Shown: positions 54,987 to 64,000 of the stretch, in pieces
How positions within the stretch are numbered: the first letter of the stretch is position 1
Layout: each line of letters begins with the position of its first letter
From: Magnetospirillum sp.
Lineage (GTDB): Bacteria > Pseudomonadota > Alphaproteobacteria > Rhodospirillales > Magnetospirillaceae
NCBI GenBank assembly: GCA_024707145.1
Contig: JANQAI010000005.1
Coordinates: 124,001 to 188,000 of the forward strand
Direction: 5' to 3'
DNA: 64,000 nucleotides
Made by a program: the position numbers and the translations under genes
The notes under the pieces: model-generated
What the model was told of the DNA's origin: nothing
The model's database searches: none
What the model saw: the letters and a program-made list of their open reading frames with translations, nothing else

Positions 54987-55630
54987 GCGCCGGCACCGCC
55001 CAGCCCCTGGCCTACCATCATGCCGTCCGGCGCGAGGTGGTGCCGTTCCTGAAGGCGGATAGCCGGATCCTCGAAATCGGCTGCGGTACCGGCGCCACCC
55101 TGGACTTCCTCAGGCAGCAGGGGCTGTGCCGCTGGGCCGGCGGGGTGGAATACGCGCCCGAGCCGGCGGAACTGGCCCGCAAGGTGGCTGATCAGGTCTG
55201 GCAGGGCGACATCGAGGGCATGGACCTGGGACTGGCGGAAGGATCGCTGGATGCCGTGCTGTGCCTGGACGTGCTCGAACATCTGGTCAACCCGTGGCGA
55301 ACCGCGCGCCGGCTGGCGGCGCTGCTGGCCCCCGGCGGCGTTCTGGTCGCCAGCCTGCCCAACATCCGCAACGACCGCATCCTGCGCGACCTGGTGCTGC
55401 GTGGGAAATGGGAATATCGCGACGACGGCATTCTCGACCGCACCCATCTGCGCTTCTTCACCCGCGCCTCGACAGTCGCCCTGGTGGCCGAGGCCGGCCT
55501 GACGGTGGAGGCGGTGCAGCCGTTGGTGCACCTCAAGCCGTGGCGCCTGAAATGGATCCTCAACCGCGTGAGCGGTGGACGGATGGTGGATTTCTACGCC
55601 ACCCAGTTCCTGGTGTGCGGGCGCCGATGA
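54983..55630 (+). CDS. class I SAM-dependent methyltransferase
   Basis: TTG start overlapping rmlA stop; [20 protein letters not shown]...[14 protein letters not shown]. Confidence 0.82.
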   Translation: MSAGTAQPLAYHHAVRREVVPFLKADSRILEIGCGTGATLDFLRQQGLCRWAGGVEYAPEPAELARKVADQVWQGDIEGMDLGLAEGSLDAVLCLDVLEHLVNPWRTARRLAALLAPGGVLVASLPNIRNDRILRDLVLRGKWEYRDDGILDRTHLRFFTRASTVALVAEAGLTVEAVQPLVHLKPWRLKWILNRVSGGRMVDFYATQFLVCGRR

Positions 55631-56424
55631 CCCAGGCGATCGACGCGGCCGCCCGTTATGGCGCCGAGGAACTGGACTATTCCATCTGCACCCTGGTCAC
55701 CCGCTGGGACGAATACCGGGCCATGCAGGACAGCTTCCGCGCCAAAGGCTTTCGCGAGCCCGCCTGCGAGTTCCTGTACCTGGACAACGCCGCCGGCAAC
55801 CGCTTCGACGCCTATTCCGGCCTCAACCTGTTCCTGTCCACCGCGCGCGGCCGGGTGGTCGTCCTGTGCCATCAGGACGTCCGCTTGGTGGACGACGGCC
55901 GGGCCGAACTGGATGCCATCATCGCCGCCATGGATCGCGACCACCCCCAGTGGGGCGTGCTGGGCAATGCCGGCGGCACCCCGGCGGGGACGCTGTGCAT
56001 CCGCATCACCGACCCGCACGGGGCCGACACCCGGCGCGGCGCTTTCCCTGCCGCCGCCACCGCGCTGGACGAGAATTTCCTGGCGGTACGCCGCTCCGCC
56101 AACCTGGCGCTGTCGGCCGATGTGGGCGGCTATCACCTTTATGGCGCCGATCTGTGCCTGATGGCCGATCTGCTGGGCCACAGCGCCCACGTGGTGGACT
56201 TCCATCTCCACCACCTGAGCCCCGGCAACGCCGATGCCAGTTTCGCTGCGGCGCGCCGGTGCATCATCGCCAAGTACCAGCGGGCGCTGGCGCCGCGCTG
56301 GGTGACCACCACCTGCACCGCCTTCGTGGCCGGCGGCGGCGCGCTGTCCACCCTGGCCGGAACCCGCTGGGGAGCCAAACTGCTGCGCAGCCTCCGCAAG
56401 CGCTATCGCGGGAAGCGGCCATGA
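55627..56424 (+). CDS. glycosyltransferase-like protein
   Basis: FLYLDNAAGNRFDAYSGLNLFLSTARGRVVVLCHQDVRLVDDG. Confidence 0.7.
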   Translation: MTQAIDAAARYGAEELDYSICTLVTRWDEYRAMQDSFRAKGFREPACEFLYLDNAAGNRFDAYSGLNLFLSTARGRVVVLCHQDVRLVDDGRAELDAIIAAMDRDHPQWGVLGNAGGTPAGTLCIRITDPHGADTRRGAFPAAATALDENFLAVRRSANLALSADVGGYHLYGADLCLMADLLGHSAHVVDFHLHHLSPGNADASFAAARRCIIAKYQRALAPRWVTTTCTAFVAGGGALSTLAGTRWGAKLLRSLRKRYRGKRP

Positions 56425-57383
56425 GCAGCGACGCCTTGGCGCGGGTCAGCGCCATCCTGGTCACCTACAACAGCGGCGCCGTGCTGGCTGACAGCCTGCC
56501 GCCCCTGGCCAGGCTGGCCAAGGTGATCGTCGTCGACAATGCCAGCGCCGACGACACCGTTTCCGCCGCCCGCCGGGCATTGCCGCAGGCCGAAGTGGTG
56601 GCCCAGACGGTCAATGTCGGCTTCGGCAACGGCTGCAACGCCGGATTGGCCCGCGTCGACACGGAATTCGCCCTGCTGGTCAATCCCGACGCCATCGTCC
56701 CGCCCGAGGCGGTGCGCTTGCTGGTGGAGGCGGCGGACCGCTATGGCGACGCCGCCATCCTCGGCCCCGCTTTGTTGACCCCGGCGGGCAAGGTGGAGCT
56801 GTCGCACAATCTGGGCCTGTTCGACCAGGTGGCCCACCGCAAGCGCGCCGATTCCGGGTTGGCCCCCGAGGGCGATCTGTGCGCCGGCTTCCTGTCCGGG
56901 GCGGTGATGCTGCTGCGCATGGACGCCATTGCCGCCTTCGGCGGCTTCGATCCCGACATCTTCCTGTTCTACGAGGACACCGAGCTGTGCCTGCGCGCCG
57001 CCGCCGCCGGCTGGTCGCTGGTGCACGTGCCGGCGGCACGGGTCACCCATGTGGGCGGCGGTTCGTCGCGCCCGAGCCCGCGCATCGACTGGCTGAAACA
57101 ATGGCACATGGCATGGTCACGCCTGCACGTGGAACGCAAGTACCACGGCCGCGCAGCGCCCCTGGCACTGCCCTTGCTGCTGCGCCACGGGCTGAAGGCG
57201 CTGGGATACGGCTTGCTGTTGAAGCGCGCCAAAGTCCGCCGCAACGCCGCCCGTTTCGCCGGAACCGTGGCCGCCCTGGCCGGCCGCCCGGCCTGCAGCC
57301 CGGCGGTGCGCCTGGCGCGTTGTTGCCTGGAGACCGCTCCCGCCGCTAAAGTGCCGCCTTTCTCGTCCGAGGACAGTTCATGA
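56421..57383 (+). CDS. glycosyltransferase family 2
   Basis: VSAILVTYNSGAVLADSLPPL...NVGFGNGCNAGL...LLVNPDAIVPPEAV...FLFYEDTELCLRAAAAGW. Confidence 0.9.
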   Translation: MSSDALARVSAILVTYNSGAVLADSLPPLARLAKVIVVDNASADDTVSAARRALPQAEVVAQTVNVGFGNGCNAGLARVDTEFALLVNPDAIVPPEAVRLLVEAADRYGDAAILGPALLTPAGKVELSHNLGLFDQVAHRKRADSGLAPEGDLCAGFLSGAVMLLRMDAIAAFGGFDPDIFLFYEDTELCLRAAAAGWSLVHVPAARVTHVGGGSSRPSPRIDWLKQWHMAWSRLHVERKYHGRAAPLALPLLLRHGLKALGYGLLLKRAKVRRNAARFAGTVAALAGRPACSPAVRLARCCLETAPAAKVPPFSSEDSS

Positions 57384-57937
57384 AGGTCATTCCCACCGCG
57401 CTGGCCGGCGCCGTTCTCATCGAGCCGGATCGTTTCGGTGACAATCGCGGCTTCTTCTCGGAAACCTACAACCGGCAGCGTTTGGCCGAAATCGGCATCG
57501 ACATGGAGTTCGTGCAGGACAACCACTCCCGCTCGACGGAGAAGGGGACGGTGCGCGGCATGCACTGGCAGGCGCCGCCCAAGGCCCAGGCCAAGCTGGT
57601 GCGCGTGGTGCGCGGCGCCATTCTCGACGTCATCGTCGACGTCCGCCGCGCCTCGCCCACCTTCGGCCGTCACGTGGCGGTGGAACTGAGCGCCGACAAC
57701 TGGCGGCAATTATTCGTCCCCATAGGCTTCGCCCACGGCTTTTGCACCCTCACCGACGAGGTCGAAGTGATCTACAAGGTCACCGACACCTATTCGCCCG
57801 TCCATGAGGGCGGGTTCCTCTGGAACGATCCCGCGCTGGGCCTGCCGTGGCCGGTCGATGCGTCGGCAGCCACGTTGTCCGCGAAGGACAAGCTTCTGCC
57901 GCTGTTTGCGGATGCCTCCATTCCCGCCTTCACCTGA
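57380..57937 (+). CDS. rmlC: dTDP-4-dehydrorhamnose 3,5-epimerase
   Basis: [50 protein letters not shown]. Confidence 0.95.
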   Translation: MKVIPTALAGAVLIEPDRFGDNRGFFSETYNRQRLAEIGIDMEFVQDNHSRSTEKGTVRGMHWQAPPKAQAKLVRVVRGAILDVIVDVRRASPTFGRHVAVELSADNWRQLFVPIGFAHGFCTLTDEVEVIYKVTDTYSPVHEGGFLWNDPALGLPWPVDASAATLSAKDKLLPLFADASIPAFT

Positions 57938-57948
57938 GAGCCGCAGCC

Positions 57949-59010
57949 ATGAGCTTCGAGACAGTGCTGGTCACCGGCGGTGCCGGTTTCATCGGATCGG
58001 CGGTGGTGCGCCACCTGATCGATGCCACCCAGGCCCGCGTGGTCAACGTGGACGCGCTGACCTATGCCGCCAACCTGGACAATCTTGCGATGGTCGAAGG
58101 CGACCCGCGCTACCTGTTCGAGCACGCCGACATCCGCGACAAGGCGGCGCTGCAGCGCATCTTCGCCCGCCATCGCCCCGACGCGGTGATGCACCTGGCC
58201 GCCGAATCCCACGTGGACCGCTCCATCGACGGGCCGGCCGAGTTCGTGCAGACCAACGTGGTGGGCACCGTGACCCTGCTGGAGGCGGCGCTGGAATACT
58301 GGCGCGGGTTGGACGCGGATGCCCAGGCGCGGTTTCGTTTCCTGCACGTATCGACCGACGAGGTCTACGGTTCGCTGGGCGAGGAAGGACTGTTCTCGGA
58401 AACCAGCCAGTACCAGCCCAACTCTCCCTACAGCGCCAGCAAGGCGGCCTCGGACCATTTCGTCCGCGCCTGGCATCACACCTATGGCCTGCCCACCCTG
58501 ATCACCAATTGCACCAACAATTACGGGCCCTACCAGTTTCCCGAGAAGCTGATCCCGCTGGTGGTGCTGAAGGCGCTGGCCGGCGAGTCGCTGCCCGTCT
58601 ATGGCAAGGGCGAGAACGTGCGCGACTGGCTGCACGTCGACGACCACGCTCGCGCCCTGCTGGCGGTGCTGAAGCGCGGCCGCGTGGGCGAGACCTACGG
58701 CATCGGCGGTCAGGCCGAGCGCCGCAATATCGATCTGGTGCGGCAGATCTGCGCCATTCTGGACGGACTGCTGCCTGCCGGCGCCCCGCATGCGCGGCTG
58801 ATCACCATGGTCTCCGACCGGCCGGGCCACGACCTGCGCTATGCCATGGACATCGGCAAGATCGGCGCCGAACTGGGCTGGCGCCCGCAGGAAACGCTGG
58901 AAAGCGGCCTGACGGCCACCATTGCCTGGTATCTGGACAACCGGGTCTGGTGGCAGCGCATCAAGGATGGCGTCTACCGTGGCCAGCGCCTGGGCCTGAC
59001 GGCGGATTGA
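57949..59010 (+). CDS. rmlB: dTDP-glucose 4,6-dehydratase
   Basis: [18 protein letters not shown]...[15 protein letters not shown]...[12 protein letters not shown]...[15 protein letters not shown]. Confidence 0.96.
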   Translation: MSFETVLVTGGAGFIGSAVVRHLIDATQARVVNVDALTYAANLDNLAMVEGDPRYLFEHADIRDKAALQRIFARHRPDAVMHLAAESHVDRSIDGPAEFVQTNVVGTVTLLEAALEYWRGLDADAQARFRFLHVSTDEVYGSLGEEGLFSETSQYQPNSPYSASKAASDHFVRAWHHTYGLPTLITNCTNNYGPYQFPEKLIPLVVLKALAGESLPVYGKGENVRDWLHVDDHARALLAVLKRGRVGETYGIGGQAERRNIDLVRQICAILDGLLPAGAPHARLITMVSDRPGHDLRYAMDIGKIGAELGWRPQETLESGLTATIAWYLDNRVWWQRIKDGVYRGQRLGLTAD

Positions 59011-59014
59011 TCCC

Positions 59015-59878
59015 ATGCGCATCCTGGTGACCGGCGGTACCGGCCAGGTCGGTACGGAATTGCAACGGATTTCCTGGCCCGCCGGAACGGCGGTGCTGGC
59101 CCCCGGCCGCGATCAGTTGGACCTGGCCGCGCCGCAGGACCTCGCCGCCGCCCTGGACCGCTGCGCCCCCGACGTGTTGGTGAACTGCGCCGCCTATACC
59201 GCCGTCGACAAGGCGGAAAGCGACACCGACGCCGCCATGGCGGTGAACGCGGCCGCACCGGAAGCCATGGCCCGCTGGTGCACCGATCACGGTGCCGCCC
59301 TGATCCAGCTGTCCACCGATTACGTTTTCGACGGAACCAAGCCCGCGCCCTATGTGGAGGACGACCCTACCGGCCCGCTCAATGTCTACGGGCGCAGCAA
59401 GCTGGCCGGCGAGCAGGCGGTGCGGGCGGCGCTGGAACGCCATGTCATCCTGCGCACCTCGTGGGTCTATGCCGCCCACGGCGCCAATTTCGTCCGCACC
59501 ATGCTGCGGCTGGGGCGTGAACGCAAGGAGCTGTCCATCGTCGCCGATCAGCATGGCTGCCCCACCTGGGCCGGCGACATCGCCGCCGTGGTGACGGCCA
59601 TCACCGCCCGCATTCAGGCCGGAACGGCGGAATGGGGCACCTTCCACTACAGCGGCGCCAGGCCTGCCACCTGGTATGATTTCGCTGCCGAAATTTTTTT
59701 CCCGGAGCGGCGCCCCCGGCCGGTGCTGAAACCCATCCCCACCGCAGCCTACCCGACTCCGGCGCGCCGTCCCGCGTCCTCCGTTCTCGATTGCGGCAAG
59801 ATCCGGCGCGCCTACGGGGTCGAAGCGGTGCCGTGGCAGCATTCGCTGGCACGGGTTCTGTCGGATCTGGCGACTTAG
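59015..59878 (+). CDS. rmlD: dTDP-4-dehydrorhamnose reductase
   Basis: MRILVTGGTGQVGTELQR...NCAAYTAVDKAESD...QLSTDYVFDGTKPAPYVEDD...YGRSKLAGE. Confidence 0.95.
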   Translation: MRILVTGGTGQVGTELQRISWPAGTAVLAPGRDQLDLAAPQDLAAALDRCAPDVLVNCAAYTAVDKAESDTDAAMAVNAAAPEAMARWCTDHGAALIQLSTDYVFDGTKPAPYVEDDPTGPLNVYGRSKLAGEQAVRAALERHVILRTSWVYAAHGANFVRTMLRLGRERKELSIVADQHGCPTWAGDIAAVVTAITARIQAGTAEWGTFHYSGARPATWYDFAAEIFFPERRPRPVLKPIPTAAYPTPARRPASSVLDCGKIRRAYGVEAVPWQHSLARVLSDLAT

Positions 59879-60981
59879 GCCTCCAAGCCGTAGACGGCGT
59901 CGGTGGCCGCCATCATCCGCCCGATGGAGAAATGCTGGCCGAGCCGGCGGTGGCCGGCCTGACCCATCCGCTCACGCAGGTCGGCGTCGGCCAACTTGGC
60001 CAGCGCCGCCGCCACCTGCCCGGCGGCACCCGAATCCACCAGGAAGCCGCTCTCGCCCTCGGCCACGATTTCCGGAATGGCGCTGATGCGGCTGGCGACG
60101 ATAGGGCGGTTGGCGGCCATGGCTTCCAACAGCACCAGCCCGAACCCCTCCCACGCCGAGGTCAGGACGAACACGTCGAAAGCGGCCATGACGGCGGCGA
60201 TGTCGGTGCGGAAACCAGCCCAGACCACACGGTCCTCGATGCCGAGCTTGCGCGCCTCCAGCCTCAGTTCACCCTCCAACGGGCCGGTGCCGACGATGAC
60301 CAGCCGCGTCGGCAGGATTGCCGCGTCGGCGAACTGGGCGAATCCCTGCAACAGCACGTGCATCGCCTTTTGCGGCACCAGCCGGCCGACCGAGCCCACG
60401 ACCATGGTCCCCCGGGCGATACCCCATTCCTGCCGCACCGCTTCCACCTGGGCCGCTGCTACTTGGCCGTAGGGAATCGGATCGAGTCCGTAATGAACTT
60501 GCCTGATCTTGTCGGCCGGCAAGCCCTGAGTCCGCAGAAAACGCGCCACCGCCCCCGAAATGGCGATAATGCCGTCGGCACGCCGCGCCGCCCAGCGTGC
60601 CATCCATGCCTGGCCGATGCCGTGATGGAAGGGTTCGTCGTTGTGCTTGGAGACGATATAGCGGCATTTCCGCCGCGCCAGCGCCAGCGCCAGCCGCGAA
60701 TAGACCTCGGCCGGCGGCATGTGGGCGTGGAGCACGGCGGGGCTGAGACGGCGGATCAGTGCCGCCAACTTGGCGACAGGACGGACGTCGCCATAATAGC
60801 CGAGACCCAGCGCATAGGTCGGTACGCCGATGGCAGCCAGGCTCTCCGCCCAGTAGCCGTCGCCCTTCAGATAGGCCACCGCCACTTCGTGGCCGGCGGC
60901 GCGCTGGGCGTGGACAAGGTCGTTCAGGTGATTCTCGGCACCGCCGCGGTTGATGGTGGTGATCACGTGCAGGATGCGCAT
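59875..60981 (-). CDS. glycosyltransferase family 4
   Basis: MRILHVITTINRGGAENHLNDLVHAQ...GSVGRLVPQKAMHVLLQGFA...AWEGFGLVLLEAMAANRPIVAS. Confidence 0.9.
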   Translation of the reverse strand: MRILHVITTINRGGAENHLNDLVHAQRAAGHEVAVAYLKGDGYWAESLAAIGVPTYALGLGYYGDVRPVAKLAALIRRLSPAVLHAHMPPAEVYSRLALALARRKCRYIVSKHNDEPFHHGIGQAWMARWAARRADGIIAISGAVARFLRTQGLPADKIRQVHYGLDPIPYGQVAAAQVEAVRQEWGIARGTMVVGSVGRLVPQKAMHVLLQGFAQFADAAILPTRLVIVGTGPLEGELRLEARKLGIEDRVVWAGFRTDIAAVMAAFDVFVLTSAWEGFGLVLLEAMAANRPIVASRISAIPEIVAEGESGFLVDSGAAGQVAAALAKLADADLRERMGQAGHRRLGQHFSIGRMMAATDAVYGLEA

Positions 60982-61072
60982 GGAGATCATTTCAGGGGGC
61001 CGGGGGCTCACAATTTAATCCAGACATGCATGGACGTCCATGCGATGGCGATGTGCGGCGCGGGCCGAACGA

Positions 61073-62041
61073 TCATGAGTCCGCTCCGTCGCCGTCGAGA
61101 GCGGCAAGCGCCGCTTGTACCGCTTCGATCGGAATGGCGTCCATGCTGTCGGAACCGAAGTCCTGGGCACGGACGATCCGCGCCCGCGTCGCCCAGGGTG
61201 CGAATTTCGCCGGCGGGGTGGGGCCGAACAGCGACACCAGCGGCGTTCCGGCTGCCGCCAGCAGATGGCCGACCCCAGCATCGTTGGCCACCGCCGAGGC
61301 CAGGCGCGCGCCCACGGCCAGGGTCAGCACCACGTCGGCGGTGCGCGCCGCCTGGAGGGGCAGCAGCGCCTCGGGCAAGGCGGCGCGCACCGTATCCGCC
61401 CAATCCTGTTCCGCCGGGCCGAGGATGAAGACCGGCGCCTTACCCTCCTGCGCCAGTTGCCCCCCCAGCCGGATGAAATGCTCCAACGGCCAGCATTTGT
61501 GGCGGCTGCCCGCCCCCGGCGCCAGCCCCACGTAATGCGGGCCGGCCGGCAGCAGGGCGGTGGCCTCGGCAGCGGCGGCGGCGGGGATGGTGAAGCCGCC
61601 CTGCGGCTGGACCGGCGCTCCCGCCGTCAGGCTGGCCAAATCCATCAGCTGGGCGGCCAGCAAGGGCGGCTTGCGGTAGGCACGCGGCCGCTCGCTGGAC
61701 AGCAGGAAGGCGAGGGCAGGCGAGATGAAGCGGCGATGGGGGATGCGGCGCAGGCGCAGGGCGGTCAGAAAACCGCGCTGGGTGTCGAGCACCACGTCGA
61801 AACGTTGCCCGGCGGCACGGCAACGGCGGGCGAAGGCCGCGGGATCCTCGGCGACCACCTCGTCCAGCAGGCCGGCCACCAGCGGCGCCAGCGTGCCGGC
61901 GAAGGCCGATTGCCCCTGGCCGGCCAGCCAGGTGATGCGGGCATCGGGGAAGGCGGCGCGCAAGGCGCGGATGAACGGCAGCTTCATCAGGCCGTCGCCC
62001 ACCAGGTCGAGCCCGACATGGATCAGAACCGATGCGGTCAT
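61073..62041 (-). CDS. glycosyltransferase family 9
   Basis: MTASVLIHVGLDLVGDGLMKLPFIRALRAAFPDARITWLAG...AVANDAGVGHLLAAAGTPLVSLFGPTPPAKFAPW. Confidence 0.85.
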   Translation of the reverse strand: MTASVLIHVGLDLVGDGLMKLPFIRALRAAFPDARITWLAGQGQSAFAGTLAPLVAGLLDEVVAEDPAAFARRCRAAGQRFDVVLDTQRGFLTALRLRRIPHRRFISPALAFLLSSERPRAYRKPPLLAAQLMDLASLTAGAPVQPQGGFTIPAAAAAEATALLPAGPHYVGLAPGAGSRHKCWPLEHFIRLGGQLAQEGKAPVFILGPAEQDWADTVRAALPEALLPLQAARTADVVLTLAVGARLASAVANDAGVGHLLAAAGTPLVSLFGPTPPAKFAPWATRARIVRAQDFGSDSMDAIPIEAVQAALAALDGDGADS

Positions 62042-62306
62042 CCCCCCTCCCAAATCGGGTTCCACCGAGGAACCATACTCCATTCGCGGCGGCGCATCCT
62101 GCTCTTCCTTGAGCAACAGGCAGTCACCGGCCACCCGCATTTCGATATTCGTGGCCGTGAAGCAACGGCAAGCATGCTCGGGCGTGCAGACGATGGGCTC
62201 GCCACCAATAATGAAGCTGGTACCAGCCAAAACCGGACATCCGGCCTGGCTGGTCGAACGCGACGGCACCGCCGTGACAATGACCGGAGAGTCCGAGGAT
62301 GTTCAT
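62042..62306 (-). pseudogene. internally deleted carbamoyltransferase remnant
   Basis: N-terminal MNILGLSGHCHGGAVA (start 62306) then, in a shifted frame, GCPVLAGTSFIIGGEPIVCTPEHACRCFTATNIEMRVAGDCLLLKEEQD, matching both ends of the 43553-45394 carbamoyltransferase. Confidence 0.8.
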
Positions 62307-62384
62307 CTCGGCTTGCTAGTGAAAGCGCTCCGGCGTGTCAAGCGCGGCCTGACGTGCTAAGACAGGCCCCTCGGCTCGACCGCA

Positions 62385-63158
62385 ATGAGGGTGACAGTGT
62401 CAACGCAAGGTCCGCGCCTGTCGGCGCTGGTGGTGGCCCATAACGAAGAGGCCCAGCTGGCCGATTGCCTGGAACGGCTGCGGCCCGCCGACGAGATCGT
62501 GGTGGTGCTGGACAAGTGCACCGACCGCTCGCGCGATATCGCGCTGACCTTCACCGACCGCATCGTCGAGGGCGCGTGGGAGCTGGAAGGGCCGCGCCGC
62601 AATGCCGGCCTGGATGCGTGCAGCGGCGACTGGGTGCTGGAGGTGGACGCCGACGAGCGGGTCCCGGCCGAACTGATGGCCGAGATTGGCCGGACCATCG
62701 CCCAGGCGCCGCCCGGCATCTTCCTGGTGCCCTTCGACAATTTCATCGGCGCACGCCGGGTGCGCTACGGCTGGGGCGCCTCATGGGGGGTCTCGGCGGC
62801 CCCCCGGCTGTCGGCCCGCGGCGCCAAGCGCTGGGGCGACCAGCGCATCCATCCCAGCCTGGAGATGAAAGGGCCGGTGGGACGGCTGACCACCCCCATC
62901 GACCATTACGTGGATGCCGATATCTCGGACATGATCAAGCGCCTCGACCGCTACACCACCGCCCGCGCCCGCGACCTGCGCGCCAGCGGGAAGGTGGGCA
63001 GCCTGGCCAACAACCTGCGCCGGGCAGTATCGCGCTTCTTCAAATGCTTCATCGGCCGCAAGGGCTATCGCGAGGGCCATTACGGCTTCCTCATCGCCCT
63101 GTTCGCCGCGCTGTTCCCGCTGCTGTCCTATTTCAAGGCGCGCCTGGAGAAGGAGTAA
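62385..63158 (+). CDS. glycosyltransferase family 2
   Basis: RLSALVVAHNEEAQLADCLERLRPADEIVVVLDKCTDRSRDIA...GDWVLEVDADERVP. Confidence 0.9.
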   Translation: MRVTVSTQGPRLSALVVAHNEEAQLADCLERLRPADEIVVVLDKCTDRSRDIALTFTDRIVEGAWELEGPRRNAGLDACSGDWVLEVDADERVPAELMAEIGRTIAQAPPGIFLVPFDNFIGARRVRYGWGASWGVSAAPRLSARGAKRWGDQRIHPSLEMKGPVGRLTTPIDHYVDADISDMIKRLDRYTTARARDLRASGKVGSLANNLRRAVSRFFKCFIGRKGYREGHYGFLIALFAALFPLLSYFKARLEKE

Positions 63159-64000
63159 GCCCCCGGCTCCAGTGTTGCAGGGCCGCCAGCAGCAGGGCAG
63201 TGACCGCCACGCCGCCGAGAAGCCCCAGCCAGGGTGAGCCGGCGGCGGCCACCACGGCGCAGCCGATCAGCCCGACATTGCCCGCCAACACGGCCAGACT
63301 GACCTGGTCGTGGCGGCGTCCGCCGCGCACGGCGCGCTGGTAAAAGTGCTGGCGATGGGCCCGCCACACCTTTTCGCCCCGCGCCGCCCGCGCCGTGAAG
63401 GTCAGGGTGGCGTCGGCCAGGTAATAGAGCGGCAGCACCAGGGCGGCGGCCAATTGGCCCTCGGCCGCCACCTGGATCAGCAGGCCGCCAAGCAGCAGGC
63501 CGAGAGGGACGCTGCCGACGTCGCCCATGAACATCCGCGCCGGGTGCCAGTTCCACACCAGGAAGCCGGCGCCGGCGGCGGCGCAGGCCAGGCCCAGCGG
63601 CACCAGGCCGGCGGACAGGCCGGCCAGGGCGGCGACCACGGCGATTCCCACCCCAAGCGAGGCGGTTTCCACCCCGGTGATGCCGTCGATGCCGTCCATG
63701 AAATTGTAGAGATTGACGAACCACAGCCAGCCGATGGCGGTGACGGCGCGGTCCAGCCACAGCGGCAGCCAGCCTTGGAACACCGTCTGGCCGGCCGGCA
63801 GCAGGGCGGTCAGCACCATCACCGCCCCCGCCTGGGCGAGCAGGCGCGGCGCCACCGGCAGGGTGTGGCGGTCATCCATCCAACACACCGCCATCAAGCC
63901 CAGCCCGGCGGCGATCATCGCCCACAGCCACACATCGGCGCCGAGGCCCAAGGCGGCCAGCGTCCAGGCCGCCAGCACCGCCGGGGTCACCGCCAGACCG
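63133..64000 (-). CDS. MraY/WecA-like glycosyl-1-phosphate transferase, partial (runs off the right edge)
   Basis: WMDDRHTLPVAPRLLAQ...FVNLYNFMDGIDGITGVE...WNWHPARMFMGDVGSVPLG. Confidence 0.88.
   Translation of the reverse strand, partial: GLAVTPAVLAAWTLAALGLGADVWLWAMIAAGLGLMAVCWMDDRHTLPVAPRLLAQAGAVMVLTALLPAGQTVFQGWLPLWLDRAVTAIGWLWFVNLYNFMDGIDGITGVETASLGVGIAVVAALAGLSAGLVPLGLACAAAGAGFLVWNWHPARMFMGDVGSVPLGLLLGGLLIQVAAEGQLAAALVLPLYYLADATLTFTARAARGEKVWRAHRQHFYQRAVRGGRRHDQVSLAVLAGNVGLIGCAVVAAAGSPWLGLLGGVAVTALLLAALQHWSRGLTPSPGAP

Overview
GC-rich alphaproteobacterial chromosome; gene content looks Magnetospirillum/Rhodospirillales-like (inference only). The core backbone contains leuC-leuD-leuB, rpsP-rimM-trmD-rplS, ffh, infC-thrS, nadK, moaA, rsmB, and a large cell-envelope polysaccharide locus (gmhA, gmhB, nucleotide-sugar dehydrogenase, rmlABCD-type genes, many glycosyltransferases, and a carbamoyltransferase/DUF5989/SxtJ cassette). 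Two accessory segments stand out. (A) About 0.33-5.93 kb is a 5.6 kb cassette bounded by ~46 bp imperfect inverted repeats. It has a zinc-ribbon transposase-like protein at one end, a DUF1016/YhcG-type PD-(D/E)XK nuclease, an N-terminally truncated pPIWI_RE-like protein, and a translationally coupled uncharacterised protein. (B) About 26.93-36.47 kb is a tyrosine-recombinase island inserted at the 3' end of tRNA-Ser(CGA), with a 17 bp direct repeat at both ends. It carries an AlpA-like regulator, a DUF3631 ATPase, an HUH/Rep-like protein, and an AT-richer two-gene module (an uncharacterised ~299 aa protein plus a UvrD-like SF1 helicase, ATGA overlap) that is a plausible undescribed defence system. 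Eight or nine conserved ORFs, including essential rpsP and trmD, carry single-base frameshifts, some in homopolymers. This points to sequence errors, so ORF boundaries should be read with care. All family assignments come from reading the translations; no database search was run.
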